Source: Chloroflexota bacterium
Lineage (GTDB): Bacteria; Chloroflexota; Anaerolineae; DTLA01
Reading direction: 5' to 3'
NCBI GenBank assembly: GCA_014360805.1
Contig: JACIWU010000004.1
Coordinates: 1-64,000 of the forward strand
Length of the DNA stretch: 64,000 nt
Shown one piece after another: positions 17,292 through 25,392 of this stretch (the stretch's first letter is position 1; each line of letters starts with the position of its first letter). A program made the position numbers and the translations under genes. The notes below the pieces were generated by a model. That model had not been told where the DNA came from and did not search any database. It worked only from the letters and a program-made list of their open reading frames with translations.

Positions 17292-17341
17292 CTTGCCTCC
17301 TCCTCATGGTATGGGAATCTTACAGCCGTGGGTATGCAAAA

Positions 17342-17365
17342 GCGCGACGGGTATCCCCATCGCGC
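17342..17365 (-). terminator. Second terminator-like hairpin in the argG leader
   Basis: Minus strand GCGCGATGGG (17365-17356... start of arm at 17364) pairs with CCCGTCGCGC (17351-17342), with one G-U pair and a GATA loop, and is followed by TTTT. It lies about 50 bases before argG. Confidence 0.5.
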
Positions 17366-17374
17366 CAAAAAGAA

Positions 17375-17403
17375 AGGCCAGCCCCCTGTCTGGAGGCCGG
17401 CCT
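17375..17403 (-). terminator. Intrinsic terminator inside the argG leader (attenuator)
   Basis: Minus strand AGGCCGGCC (17403-17395) pairs with GGCTGGCCT (17383-17375), nine pairs with one G-U, followed by TTTCTTTTT (17375-17367). It lies 84 bases before the argG start and downstream of the promoter at 17531-17559. The loop side contains CCAGAC-A-GGGG, which can instead pair with CCCC-GC-GTCTGG about 50 bases upstream, a possible anti-terminator. Confidence 0.65.
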
Positions 17404-17530
17404 CGTGTATGCTAACGCAAGCCGAGCGGGACTATCCAGACGCGGGGTCTGACCTTTCGTCCGCTCGTCGTCGGATTTCCACTGCCGGCATGACGTTCAT
17501 TACCTACAAGTCTCACGCTAGGCTGGAACA

Positions 17531-17559
17531 AATATATGCCCAAAGGCCAGACTTGTCAA
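17531..17559 (-). promoter_or_regulatory. argG: Strong sigma-70-type promoter for argG
   Basis: Minus strand TTGACA (17559-17554), exactly 17 bases, then TATATT (17536-17531). It predicts a transcript start near 17524 and a leader of about 232 nt. Confidence 0.78.
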
Positions 17560-17695
17560 TTTTCGTCGGCCGCTGCGAAAAGGCAGACCCTATTGGCGCT
17601 CGCTTTTTCGCAGGAACGCACGATGTGGTAGCATAGTGCCAGGAGACCTATCGGGCGATCGCACGTTCGGTTGGCGCTGCTCGCGCGGCGGTCAT

Positions 17696-17724
17696 CGTAG
17701 GGCAAATTGGCAATTTGCCCTACG
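17696..17724. repeat. Perfect 13-bp hairpin, GTAGGGCAAATT type
   Basis: CGTAGGGCAAATT (17696-17708) and its exact complement (17712-17724) with a GGC loop. A GTAGGGCGGCTTTCC-family copy follows at 17830-17853. The stretch 17560-17960 holds no gene. Confidence 0.75.
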
Positions 17725-17967
17725 TCCGGCGCGTTCCCTATCCCGCCAGGCCCCAATGGAGATGCGAGCGTTCTTAGGGGCTTCGCGGCCCCCGCCTGGC
17801 CGGGCAGGGAACAGGCGGGGAGACTATCCCTAGGGCGGCTTTCCATAGTCGCCAGACGCAGGGGACAGGTATGGGAAGCTGCCCATATGCTCTATGCGTT
17901 TCATCCTGCCGCGCATCGGCCTGACCAATTCTCACCGAAGTATATCACTACCTGGCCAGGGGTGCTT

Positions 17968-17996
17968 TTGACGCCCGCGCCGGCCTGTGGTATACT
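17968..17996 (+). promoter_or_regulatory. Promoter of tRNA-Lys
   Basis: TTGACG (17968-17973), 17-base spacer, TATACT (17991-17996). The tRNA begins 9 bases after the -10 box. Confidence 0.75.
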
Positions 17997-18004
17997 GAAG
18001 CCGT

Positions 18005-18078
18005 GGGCCGTTAGCTCAGCATGGCAGAGCACCTGCCTTTTAAGCAGGGTGTCGCGCGTTCGAGTCGCGCACGGCTCA
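18005..18078 (+). tRNA. tRNA-Lys (anticodon TTT)
   Basis: A full cloverleaf can be drawn by eye: acceptor GGGCCGT pairs with ACGGCTC (one G-U), D arm GCTC/GAGC, anticodon arm CCTGC/GCAGG with loop CTTTTAA (anticodon TTT), and T arm GCGCG/CGCGC around TTCGAGT. The discriminator is A at 18078. CCA is not fully encoded, since CCT follows. A run of five T at 18081-18085 may aid termination. Confidence 0.95.
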
Positions 18079-18217
18079 CCTTTTTGTCCCATTCTTCATC
18101 ACACCTTCAGCCCCTCTTCATAATCCCTTCACACTCCTGTGGTATCCTGTCCGCGGAAGGATGAGAGACACACGGACCTTCCCAAATCAAACGAAACTCA
18201 CACAGGAGGATTTCAAC

Positions 18218-18655
18218 ATGAAACGGACAGTGGTAATCGGTGTAGCAGTTGTGCTGGCGCTCGCGCTGGCCATGGTGGTCGCCACGGCGGCCTTCGCCCA
18301 GGGGCCCGCGGGAACCCGCGACGGCATCCGCGACCTGTCGGGCAACGGCAACGGGCACGCCTACGGGTTCGTGGACGCGGACGGCGACGGCGTGTGCGAC
18401 AACGTCGGCCAGGGCCTCGGGCATGCCTGGGGCTTCGTTGACGAGAACGGCGACGGCGTGAACGACCGCTTCGTGGACGCTGACGGCGATGGGGTCTGCG
18501 ACAACGCGGGCCAGGGCCTGGGCTACGGGCGCACGGCCCGCACCGCCTCCAACGGCCAGGGCGCGGGCATGGCCCGGCGCGGCTACGGGGCGCGCGGCGC
18601 CAACTTCGTGGACGCCGACGGCAACGGCATCTGCGACCTGCTGGAACAGCAATAG
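18218..18655 (+). CDS. Exported protein with DxDGDGxCD calcium-loop repeats
   Basis: A 145-residue protein. The ATG at 18218 follows AGGAGG. Residues 1-28 are a signal peptide with a long hydrophobic core and an ATAAFA-Q cleavage site. The mature part has four FVDxDGDGVCD-type loops (about residues 51-61, 73-83, 85-95 and 130-140), joined by GQGLG-rich spacers. The loops match the Asp-rich calcium loops of dockerin, thrombospondin type 3 or EF-hand-like repeats, and three of them carry a Cys. Calcium binding is inferred. There is no enzymatic domain and no sortase or lipid anchor. It is monocistronic and ends at a strong terminator. Confidence 0.78.
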   Translation: MKRTVVIGVAVVLALALAMVVATAAFAQGPAGTRDGIRDLSGNGNGHAYGFVDADGDGVCDNVGQGLGHAWGFVDENGDGVNDRFVDADGDGVCDNAGQGLGYGRTARTASNGQGAGMARRGYGARGANFVDADGNGICDLLEQQ

Positions 18656-18680
18656 ACCCCGCTACAACCGAATACGACCA

Positions 18681-18716
18681 GGCGGTGGGAGAGACCTCTC
18701 CCACCGCCTTTTCTTT
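18681..18716 (+). terminator. Intrinsic terminator
   Basis: GGCGGTGGGAGAG (18681-18693) pairs with CTCTCCCACCGCC (18696-18708), followed by TTTTCTTT. It ends the calcium-loop protein gene. Confidence 0.9.
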
Positions 18717-18844
18717 GCCCCGCGCGTGCTTCTGATGTACAATGCGACGGACATTTGCGCTTCCCGCACCGAAATGTCTCCATACGCGTTTCAACCTGGG
18801 GCGCGGGCCATGGCGAGCCATACGGACGCCCGCCCTCTGTGAGG

Positions 18845-20110
18845 ATGCAGCCTTTGGAACCGACGCTCTCAACCTACGCAAATCGGCGGAACCTGCTCGC
18901 CTCGCTGTTGTTGGCGGCGGCGACCATGCTCATCACGCTCCTGGCGCTCCAGCGGCCTTTCGCGTCGCCCGGCTCGCCCCACCCGCCCACACCGACGCCG
19001 ACCGCGACCGCGACGCCAACCCCCACGCCCACGCCGACGCCCACCAGGACGCCAACCCCCACGCCCACCCCGACCGCCACGCCCACGCCGACGCCCACGG
19101 CCACGCCCACCCGCACACCGACGCCGACGCCAGTGCCGCCAGGCGTCCGAACGTCCATCATGAACACCCACACCATCGTAGCCTTCTACGGCAGGGCTTT
19201 CTCGCCCCACGATCACATGGACAAGGTCGCCATCCTGGGAAGACTCGGTTACTACGACAACTTTGACCACTTCTACACCGAGGTCATCTCCTACTGCGCC
19301 GAGGTGGATGCCGCCAACGGCGATCTAGGCGTCATCCCTGCCATGGACATCATCTTCCAACTGGCGTCGGGAACCAAAGAGAACGGCGGCGGCACCTTCC
19401 TCATCAGCGTGCAGGAGTATCTGGACGCCACCGGCGGAGGGTCATTTGAGGAAGATTATGTCAAACCCGCTGCCGATAAGGGCGTGCTCGTGTTCCTGGA
19501 CAACCAGTTGGGCCTGTCAACCGTCCTGAGCCAGACCGAGGCCATGCTCCCCTACCTGGAGAAGTACGACAACGTACACTTCTTCTTTGACCCGGAATTC
19601 CACGTCTACCCGGAGCAGTACGAATCGGGCGAGGTAACCATCCCTGGCAGGCCACTGCCCGGGCGGATTGACGCCGCCGACGTGAACGCCGCCCTGCGGC
19701 GCATCCACGAGTTCATGCAGCAGAAGGGCATCCGCCGCGAGGTCATCGTGGGCCTGCACCAGTTTGAGGACCTCAACGTGCCCTCGGACAAGCGCACCAT
19801 GATCGTGGACAAGGCCGATATCGTGATTCCCCCTGGCATCACCCTTGTCTTTGACGCCGATGGCTTCAGTCCCAGCGAGAACAGCCAGGAGGTCAAACTG
19901 TCCAAATACCGAGGCATCACGGACCCGAGGGCGTACCCGTTCTTCGGCAAGGGCGCGTACCCCGCCATCAAGATCTTCCCGCCCAACGACTATGTCAGCG
20001 TAACCCGCTACGACTACGACCCGCTCACGCCGCGCCAATTGTTCGGCCTGGCTCCCATCCGCAACGGACGCTTCTTCAGCCCGCCCCCGGCGCTGCTTAT
20101 CCTCAACTGA
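18845..20110 (+). CDS. Membrane-anchored protein with Pro/Thr linker, function unknown
   Basis: A 421-residue protein with one N-terminal membrane helix (about residues 16-36), a linker of almost pure Pro-Thr repeats with some Ala and Arg (residues 48-99), and an extracellular domain of about 320 residues. The domain has features of a TIM-barrel hydrolase: a [14 protein letters not shown] strand, [35 protein letters not shown] and [12 protein letters not shown] at regular spacing. I do not recognise a named family; a glycoside-hydrolase-like fold is a guess. The start is uncertain: GAGG abuts the ATG at 18845, and a GTG lies two codons earlier. Such linkers are typical of cell-surface proteins and may be glycosylated. 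Confidence 0.7.
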   Translation: MQPLEPTLSTYANRRNLLASLLLAAATMLITLLALQRPFASPGSPHPPTPTPTATATPTPTPTPTPTRTPTPTPTPTATPTPTPTATPTRTPTPTPVPPGVRTSIMNTHTIVAFYGRAFSPHDHMDKVAILGRLGYYDNFDHFYTEVISYCAEVDAANGDLGVIPAMDIIFQLASGTKENGGGTFLISVQEYLDATGGGSFEEDYVKPAADKGVLVFLDNQLGLSTVLSQTEAMLPYLEKYDNVHFFFDPEFHVYPEQYESGEVTIPGRPLPGRIDAADVNAALRRIHEFMQQKGIRREVIVGLHQFEDLNVPSDKRTMIVDKADIVIPPGITLVFDADGFSPSENSQEVKLSKYRGITDPRAYPFFGKGAYPAIKIFPPNDYVSVTRYDYDPLTPRQLFGLAPIRNGRFFSPPPALLILN

Positions 20111-20157
20111 CCCTTGGCGACGCAGTAGGACTCGTTTCCCTACCTGCCCCCGGCCTC

Positions 20158-20410
20158 TGACGGCTATGGAAAGCCGCCCTACGTGTCTGCGGACAACGGG
20201 TCTGCGAGACCCTTGGGGCCTTCACACTCAAACCTGCGACGCACCTTGGAGGTGCGTCGCAGGCGGGCCGCACAGCGAGCGCAGGGCAGGTCTTCATACC
20301 TGCCCTGGACGGGACGGCCAGGCATCGCCGCCCCGCAAGACTCACCGCCGAGCACGGAGAGACCGCAGAGATTTCTCTTGTATTCTGTGTGGTCTCCGCT
20401 CGCACGTGGC
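20158..20410. repeat. Cluster of dispersed palindromic repeats
   Basis: The 356-base gap 20111-20466 has no gene. It holds a GTAGGGCGGCTTTCC-family copy (reverse orientation, about 20160-20182), a perfect hairpin with arms CCTGCGACGCACCT (20233-20246) and its complement (20250-20263), a GCAGGGCAGGTCTTC/ATACCTGCCC element (about 20280-20305), and a divergent CTCTGCG-type element (about 20340-20400). Confidence 0.7.
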
Positions 20411-20466
20411 AAAGCAAAAGCGGCGGGGCTCCCGCCGCTTTTCGCACGCATGGCACCGGCAGAGGG

Positions 20467-21132
20467 TTATTCCTCGGCCTCTTCCTCTTCCTCTTCCTCT
20501 TCCTTCTTGCCCTTCTTGACGACCTCTACCTCGCCGGGTTCCACCGGAGCCTCTTCAGCCTCCAGCACTTCCTCGGCCACCGGGCTGACCATCGCTACCA
20601 GTTCATCCGGCTCGTCCAGCACCTCAATCCCCGGGGGCAGCACCAGGTCCTTGACGTAGATGGCGTCATCAAACGTCTGGAGCGCGCTCACGTCCACCGC
20701 GATGTGCGGCACCAGGTCCTTGGGCAAGCACTCCACCTCCACCTCTTCCTTCTGCTGGAGGAGGACTCCCTGGAACTTCTGGAGCACGGGCGGCTCGCCT
20801 TCCAGAACCAGCGGGATGCGGACGCGGATGGTTTCCGTCATGACGACGGCGTAGAAATCCACGTGCGTGATGACTTGCGTCAGGGCATCGCGCTGCTGAT
20901 CGCGCACCAGCACCGTGAGCGGCTCGGCGCGATGGGCCACGCGCAGCGAGATCAGCGTGGACTCGCCCGCCTTGCTCAGTACCATTTCCAGCGGACGCCG
21001 CGGCACCTGGACGGGAATAGGCGCGGTGGCCTTGCCGTACACGACCGCCGGCACCAGCCCCTGGCGGCGCAACTGGTTTACATGCTTCCCCTTGATGGTC
21101 CGGGGTTCTGCTTCCAATACAAGTTGATCCAT
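20467..21132 (-). CDS. rplY: Ribosomal protein L25, long (CTC) form
   Basis: A 5S-rRNA-binding ribosomal protein of about 221 residues. The N-terminal L25 domain (LVLEAEPRTIKGKHVNQLRR, VPAVVYGKATAPIPVQV, ITHVDFYAV) is followed by the C-terminal TL5/CTC beta-domain (RIPLVLEGEPPVLQ, VEVECLPKDLVPHI, GIEVLDEPDELVAMV) and a poly-Glu tail. The ATG at 21132 is preferred: it gives MDQLVLEAE and has GGAAGGAG 11 bases upstream. GTG 21144 and TTG 21141 lie too close to that site. It is monocistronic with its own strong promoter. Confidence 0.95.
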   Translation of the reverse strand: MDQLVLEAEPRTIKGKHVNQLRRQGLVPAVVYGKATAPIPVQVPRRPLEMVLSKAGESTLISLRVAHRAEPLTVLVRDQQRDALTQVITHVDFYAVVMTETIRVRIPLVLEGEPPVLQKFQGVLLQQKEEVEVECLPKDLVPHIAVDVSALQTFDDAIYVKDLVLPPGIEVLDEPDELVAMVSPVAEEVLEAEEAPVEPGEVEVVKKGKKEEEEEEEEAEE

Positions 21133-21167
21133 ATATGCCAACACTCCTTCCCGAATTGCAGCAGCGC

Positions 21168-21196
21168 ATTATATGCTCAAAGGCCCCTGGCGTCAA
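21168..21196 (-). promoter_or_regulatory. rplY: Promoter of rplY
   Basis: Minus strand TTGACG (21196-21191), 17-base spacer, TATAAT (21173-21168), 35 bases before the start at 21132. Confidence 0.78.
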
Positions 21197-21216
21197 AAAC
21201 GCACTTGACACGACAA

Positions 21217-21453
21217 ACACTAAGAGTTCACACCATGGGGTCAGCCTATGCCGAGTTCGCGGAGGATCGCAAGGGATCCATTGAGCCTGGCAAATTCGCA
21301 GACCTCGTTGTGTGGAGCCACGATCTGTACTCCGTTACCGACCCCGAAGAACTGGAAGACCTCACGGCGCTCATGACCATCGTTGGTGGGAAAATCGTGG
21401 CGCACAGCAAAGATCACGTCGTCTACATGCCGTCGGTGCAAGTGGGACAATAG
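21217..21453 (+). pseudogene. C-terminal remnant of a YtcJ-like amidohydrolase
   Basis: The frame TLRVHTMGSAYAEF, then RKGSIEPGKFADLVVWSHDL and MTIVGGKIVAHS, to a TAG at 21453, is the last 75-80 residues of amidohydrolase family 3 (YtcJ) enzymes, the part that closes the composite beta-domain. The metal-binding barrel that should precede it is absent; upstream DNA belongs to rplY and its promoter. An ATG at 21235 is an internal Met with no ribosome-binding site. It is read as the leftover of a deletion, not a working gene. Confidence 0.75.
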
Positions 21454-21640
21454 GGCTTTCGTACCTGCGAAGTCCGCACAATGACGAGTATCTGAACCCG
21501 CCAACGGCCAGCGATCACCGCGCCAGGACTCGCGGCGCTCCCTACGAGCATCCCGCCGGCTGTGGGCAGTTCGCTGCTGCATGCGGGATGGCCGGATGCT
21601 CATGCCTGCCGCACGAGCATCCCGGTCGTTTATGCGCGCC

Positions 21641-21781
21641 CTACTTGCCCTCCTTCCCCGCCTTCAGCACACGCACGCTGTTGCTGCGGCACTTGGGGCA
21701 CATCCGCTCCTTCTCCGGATCGTATTCCGCCTCCCACTCGTGCCCACAGCGCATGCACCTGAACCGCGCCTTCTCTGCCAT
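21641..21781 (-). CDS. Small zinc-ribbon / rubredoxin-like protein (46 aa)
   Basis: A 46-residue protein: MAEKARFRCMRCGHEWEA, a short acidic-basic linker, then MCPKCRSNSVRVL and a Lys-rich end. Two CxxC pairs about 18 residues apart form a rubredoxin-type or zinc-ribbon knuckle. The start at 21781 is supported by GGAGGTG 4-5 bases upstream. It is the last gene of the long minus-strand hdr/kor group, 140 bases after hdrA-mvhD. Binding of zinc or iron cannot be told by eye; a rubredoxin would usually have CPxCG in both knuckles, so a regulatory or structural zinc ribbon is more likely. A role with Hdr electron transfer is speculation. Confidence 0.75.
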   Translation of the reverse strand: MAEKARFRCMRCGHEWEAEYDPEKERMCPKCRSNSVRVLKAGKEGK

Positions 21782-21792
21782 CGCCACCTCCA

Positions 21793-21920
21793 CAGCGAGC
21801 ACCCGCGAATCGCGCAAATAACCGCGAGGGATTTTGTATCTCCCCGCTCAACTCGCGTGGATTCGTGCTATTCGCGGTTAACTCTTTCATCCAATTCGCG
21901 TAGATTCGTGTTATTCGCGG
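21793..21920. repeat. ATTCGCG-type dispersed repeats
   Basis: Two tandem copies of a unit with CGCGTGGATTCGTG and TATTCGCGGTTA (about 21847-21880 and 21896-21924, the second with CGCGTAGATTCGTG) and a decayed third near 21793. Related blocks occur at about 10613-10640 and 58040-58062. The second copy reaches the 3' end of hdrA-mvhD. Confidence 0.65.
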
Positions 21921-24317
21921 TTACCCCTTCAAGACCTCCATCGTGTACCGAATCTCCTCCGGCGTAACCGACGCGCGCAATTCCTCCATCTCGCGCATCG
22001 TCTTGGCCCACTTCTGCCCTTCTGCCGCGCTCACCCACTCCAACTGCAGCCGCTCCGGACGAATCCCCAGCTTCTCCAGTTTGTCCCACAGCCGATCCAC
22101 CCGCCGCACCGTATTGCGGTTGGCATTGATATAATGGCAGTCGGCGTAGTGGCAGCCCGACACCAGCACCACCGGCGCGCCCTTGCGGAACGCGTACAGC
22201 ACGAAGTCCTCGTCCACCCGCCCGCTGCACATGGTGCGGATGACGCGCGCGTTCGGCGGGTAAGTCATGCGGCCGGTGCCGGCGGTGTCGGCGCCCGCAT
22301 ACGAGCACCAGTTGCACGCAAACGTTACGATCTTGTTCTCCGGCCGCTCCTCCAGGATGGCGTCTATCATCGCGTAGATGGCCTGATCCGAGAAGTGGCG
22401 CATCTGAATCGCGTTGAACTTGCACTCGGCCGCGCACGTGCCGCACCCCGCGCAGGCCGCCGTAATGACGCACGCCGGCGTCTTCGCCTTCACGTCCACG
22501 GTGATCGCGCCGTAGGGACACACCCGGGCGCACACGCCGCAGAACTTGCACTTGTCGGGATCCACCACCGCCGTGATGGCCTCCACGGCAACGTTGCTCT
22601 TGTTCAGCAGCACCTGCGCCCGCGCCGCCGCCGCGCTCGCCTGGGTTACGCTGTCCTTGATGTCCTTGGGCGACTCCACGCACCCAGCCAGGTACACGCC
22701 CTTCGTCGGCGTATCCACCGGCTTCAACTTCGGGTGCGACTCCATCAGGAACCCGTCGCTCGTCCGCGACAGGGTCAGCAACTGCCGCACCAGTTCGGTG
22801 TCGCCGCTGGGCACCGCGCCGATGGACAGCACAATCAGGTCGTGCTCGTGCTCCTCAATGCGGTTCGCCGTCGTGTTCTCCACCACCACCCGCAGCGTTC
22901 CGGTCGCAGGGTCGCGGGCTACCTCGCCCGGCAGCCCGCGGATGTAGCGCACGCCCGTAGCCTTGCTCCGCTTGTACAAATCCTCAAACCCCTTGCCGAA
23001 AGCCCGAATGTCCATGTAGTACACCGTCAACTCCACGTCGGGATAATGATCCTTCAGCAGCAGCGTGTCCTTGACGGTGTTCATGCAGCAAATGTTGGAG
23101 CAGTACGGGTTGCCCTTCTTATCCGAGCGCGAACCCACGCACTGGATGAACGCGATGCGCCGGGGATGCTTGCGGTCGCTCGGCCGCACCAGGTGGCCCT
23201 CCGTCGGTCCCCCCGCCGAGATGAGCCGCTCAAACTCCATGCTCGTGATCACGTCTTCGTACCGCGTGTAGCCGTACTCGTCCAGTTCGGTCGGATCGTA
23301 AGGCTCCATGCCCGTCGCAACGATAATCGCGCCCACGTTGAGGGTGAGGATTTCGTCGCGCATGTCAAAGTCAATGCACTTCTTCTCGCACTTCTCAATG
23401 CACTTGCCGCAAGCGATGGGCACATCGCCCAGGCACTCCTGGATGTTGATGACATACGCCGAGGGCACCGCCTGGGGAAACGGGATGTAGATGGCGCGGC
23501 GCGTGGACAGCCCCGCCTCAAACTCGTTCGGCACGACCACAGGGCAGACTTTCGCGCAGTCGCCGCAGGCCGTGCACTCGTCCTCGCGCACGTACCGCGC
23601 CTTCTTCCGCACCTTCACCTTGAAGTTGCCAACGTACCCCGAAACGTCCTCAATCTCGCTGTAGGCCAGCAGTTTGATCTTGGGATGTCGACCGACATCC
23701 ATCATCTTCGGCCCGAGAATTCATATGGAACAGTCCATGGTGGGATAGGTCTTGTCCAACTGCGCCATGATCCCACCGATGGACGGCTTCTTCTCCACAA
23801 GATAGACCTGATGTCCCGCGTCGGCCAAATCCAGCGCCGCCTGAATCCCCGCCACGCCCCCGCCGATGACCAGGGCCGCGTCGGTTACGGGGATGCGCTC
23901 CTCGTCCTGGGGGTAGAGCCAGCGCGCCCGCGCCACGGCTGCCTTCACGATGTCCTTCGCCTTCTCGGTGGCCAGATCCGGCTCGCGGAAGTGCACCCAC
24001 GAGCAGTGCTCGCGGATGTTCGCCATCTCCAGCAGGTACGGGTTCAGGCCCACCGCCTGGACGCAGGCGCGGAACGTGGGCTCGTGCAGGCGGGGCGAGC
24101 ACGACGCCACCACCACGCGGTTCAGGTTGTGCTCCACCACCAGCCGCTTGATTTCCTGCTGGCCGGGATCGGAGCACGTGTACTTGTTGCGCGCCGCCAC
24201 CACCACATTGTGAAGCCCCGCGGCAAACGCCCGCACCTGCTCCGTGTCCACGCTCCTCGCGATGTTCGTGCCGCAGTCGCACACGAAGACCCCGATACGC
24301 AATTCCTCTCCTGGCAT
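21921..24317 (-). CDS. hdrA: HdrA-MvhD fusion, predicted selenoprotein (Sec at UGA 23723-23721)
   Basis: Flavin-based electron-bifurcating HdrA subunit fused to MvhD, 798 residues if the in-frame UGA is read as Sec199. The ATG at 24317 follows AAAGGAGG. Order: N-terminal Cys-containing domain ([16 protein letters not shown]); FAD Rossmann motif [17 protein letters not shown] (about 152-168); [15 protein letters not shown], then UGA, then [13 protein letters not shown]; ferredoxin motif [12 protein letters not shown] (Cys248-258); a second Cys-rich stretch [11 protein letters not shown]; rest of the thioredoxin-reductase-like fold; two C-terminal 4Fe-4S motifs ([23 protein letters not shown]); and MvhD ([24 protein letters not shown]). 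Cys-form relatives read DCSxC at the UGA position, a cluster ligand; methanococcal HdrA carries Sec there. There is no frameshift, and sequence on both sides is fully conserved. A hairpin with a GGTC loop follows the UGA. A nonsense mutation is the alternative. Confidence 0.85.
23683..23723 (-). promoter_or_regulatory. Sec UGA codon and SECIS-like hairpin in hdrA
   Basis: Minus strand: UGA at 23723-23721; then a perfect 7-bp stem GGATGTC (23700-23694) / GACATCC (23689-23683) with tetraloop GGTC (23693-23690). The loop begins 28 nt after the UGA, inside the spacing known for bacterial SECIS elements, and contains the GGU-type apex seen in E. coli fdhF. Codons in the hairpin (GGT, CGA, CAT) are unusual choices for this GC-rich genome, as if selected for RNA structure. 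Confidence 0.78.
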
Positions 24318-24379
24318 GTACGGCCTCCTTTGGCTCCAAACTTCGCCCTGTCCCGGCACGCAGGACGCGCCAGGCGCGC

Positions 24380-25366
24380 CTACAGCCATCTCACCAGCCC
24401 GCCCACGAGCAGGCACAACGTTGCGAAAAGTTCCAGCGCGAAATGCACCTTGAACGTGTTGAGCGTCAACTCGTTGATGCCATCGCCTTCGTACCCGCGC
24501 CGCGCCATCTTGCGGAAATTGTCCACCGCCGTCGGGAGCGCGAACCCCAGTGGAATCAGTGCCGCATATATCGGTATCCCCCACAGCCATGCCGTCGCCA
24601 TCGCCGCCAGCGAAATCACGACGTTCACGCGGTACAACTGCGACGCCCTTTCCGGCCCCAACACCACCAGCCACGTCCGCTTGCCCGATGCCGCGTCCGT
24701 CCGCCTGTCGGCAAACTCGTTGGCCAAGATGACGTTGAGGATGGAGAATGCCAGGGCCATGCTCAACGGCACCAGGCCAGGGGAGAATCGCCCCGCTTGC
24801 AGATAGTACCCCGCGATCACCGTCAGCGCGCCCGAGCAGGTGGCGATGACCAGTTCCCCCATGCTATGGTACACCAGCATCAGAGGCTTGCCCGTGTAGA
24901 ACCAGCCCGCCAGCGCGCCGAACACCCCCAGTGGGATCGTCCACGGGCCGGTGTGCAGCAGGAACCGAAGCGACAGGCCCAGCGGAAGCGCGGCCACCAG
25001 CAACCCCACCGCGAAGTACAGCGCCCGCTTGCGGTTGGTGATCTTGTTCTCCACCAGCAGGCGGATGCCACCCGAATAGGCGCTGAACTCCCAGTTGTTC
25101 AAATCCGTCTCGTAGTCAAAGTACGTGTTGCCGGCGTTCACCGCCCCCACGATCAGGAAGACCGTTACCGATGACACGATGAAGACCGGCCAGTTGAACT
25201 GACCCGTCTCAAAATAGGCCAGCACCGCGCCCAACGTGAACGGCAGCGAGGCCGAAAGCAAGATGAACCGCGCCACCATGATCTCGTAGAACGCCCTGGC
25301 GCTGTCGGGCTCAATCGCATCCATGCGTTGCTTGTAGTATCGGTGAACTTCCTCAAAGGTCGGCAT
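24380..25366 (-). CDS. UbiA-family prenyltransferase (MenA-like)
   Basis: A 328-residue polytopic prenyltransferase. The two Asp-rich Mg-diphosphate motifs are visible as [12 protein letters not shown] (about residues 78-89) and [15 protein letters not shown] (about 215-229), with eight to nine hydrophobic segments. The NxxxDxxxD form and [10 protein letters not shown] are like 1,4-dihydroxy-2-naphthoate octaprenyltransferase and its archaeal relatives, so menaquinone synthesis is the likeliest role. Other UbiA products (lipids, tocopherol-like) are possible. It is 27 bases downstream of the radical SAM gene and 62 upstream of hdrA-mvhD on the same strand. The N-terminal cytoplasmic helix begins [13 protein letters not shown]. 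Confidence 0.85.
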   Translation of the reverse strand: MPTFEEVHRYYKQRMDAIEPDSARAFYEIMVARFILLSASLPFTLGAVLAYFETGQFNWPVFIVSSVTVFLIVGAVNAGNTYFDYETDLNNWEFSAYSGGIRLLVENKITNRKRALYFAVGLLVAALPLGLSLRFLLHTGPWTIPLGVFGALAGWFYTGKPLMLVYHSMGELVIATCSGALTVIAGYYLQAGRFSPGLVPLSMALAFSILNVILANEFADRRTDAASGKRTWLVVLGPERASQLYRVNVVISLAAMATAWLWGIPIYAALIPLGFALPTAVDNFRKMARRGYEGDGINELTLNTFKVHFALELFATLCLLVGGLVRWL

Positions 25367-25392
25367 AGCCGCTTCTCCACGCGATAGTTATG

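Noticed and set aside
17292-17531. A T-box riboswitch in the argG leader
   Set aside because: The T-box core sequence was looked for and not found. Only the terminator and a possible antiterminator are supported.
18980-19130. A DNA microsatellite or CRISPR-like array
   Set aside because: The repeats encode the Pro/Thr linker in frame and have no spacer pattern.
23721-23723. The UGA in hdrA as a nonsense mutation or gene boundary
   Set aside because: Flanking sequence is conserved on both sides, the position aligns with a Cys that is Sec in known relatives, and a SECIS-like hairpin follows. The mutation idea is kept only as the alternative.
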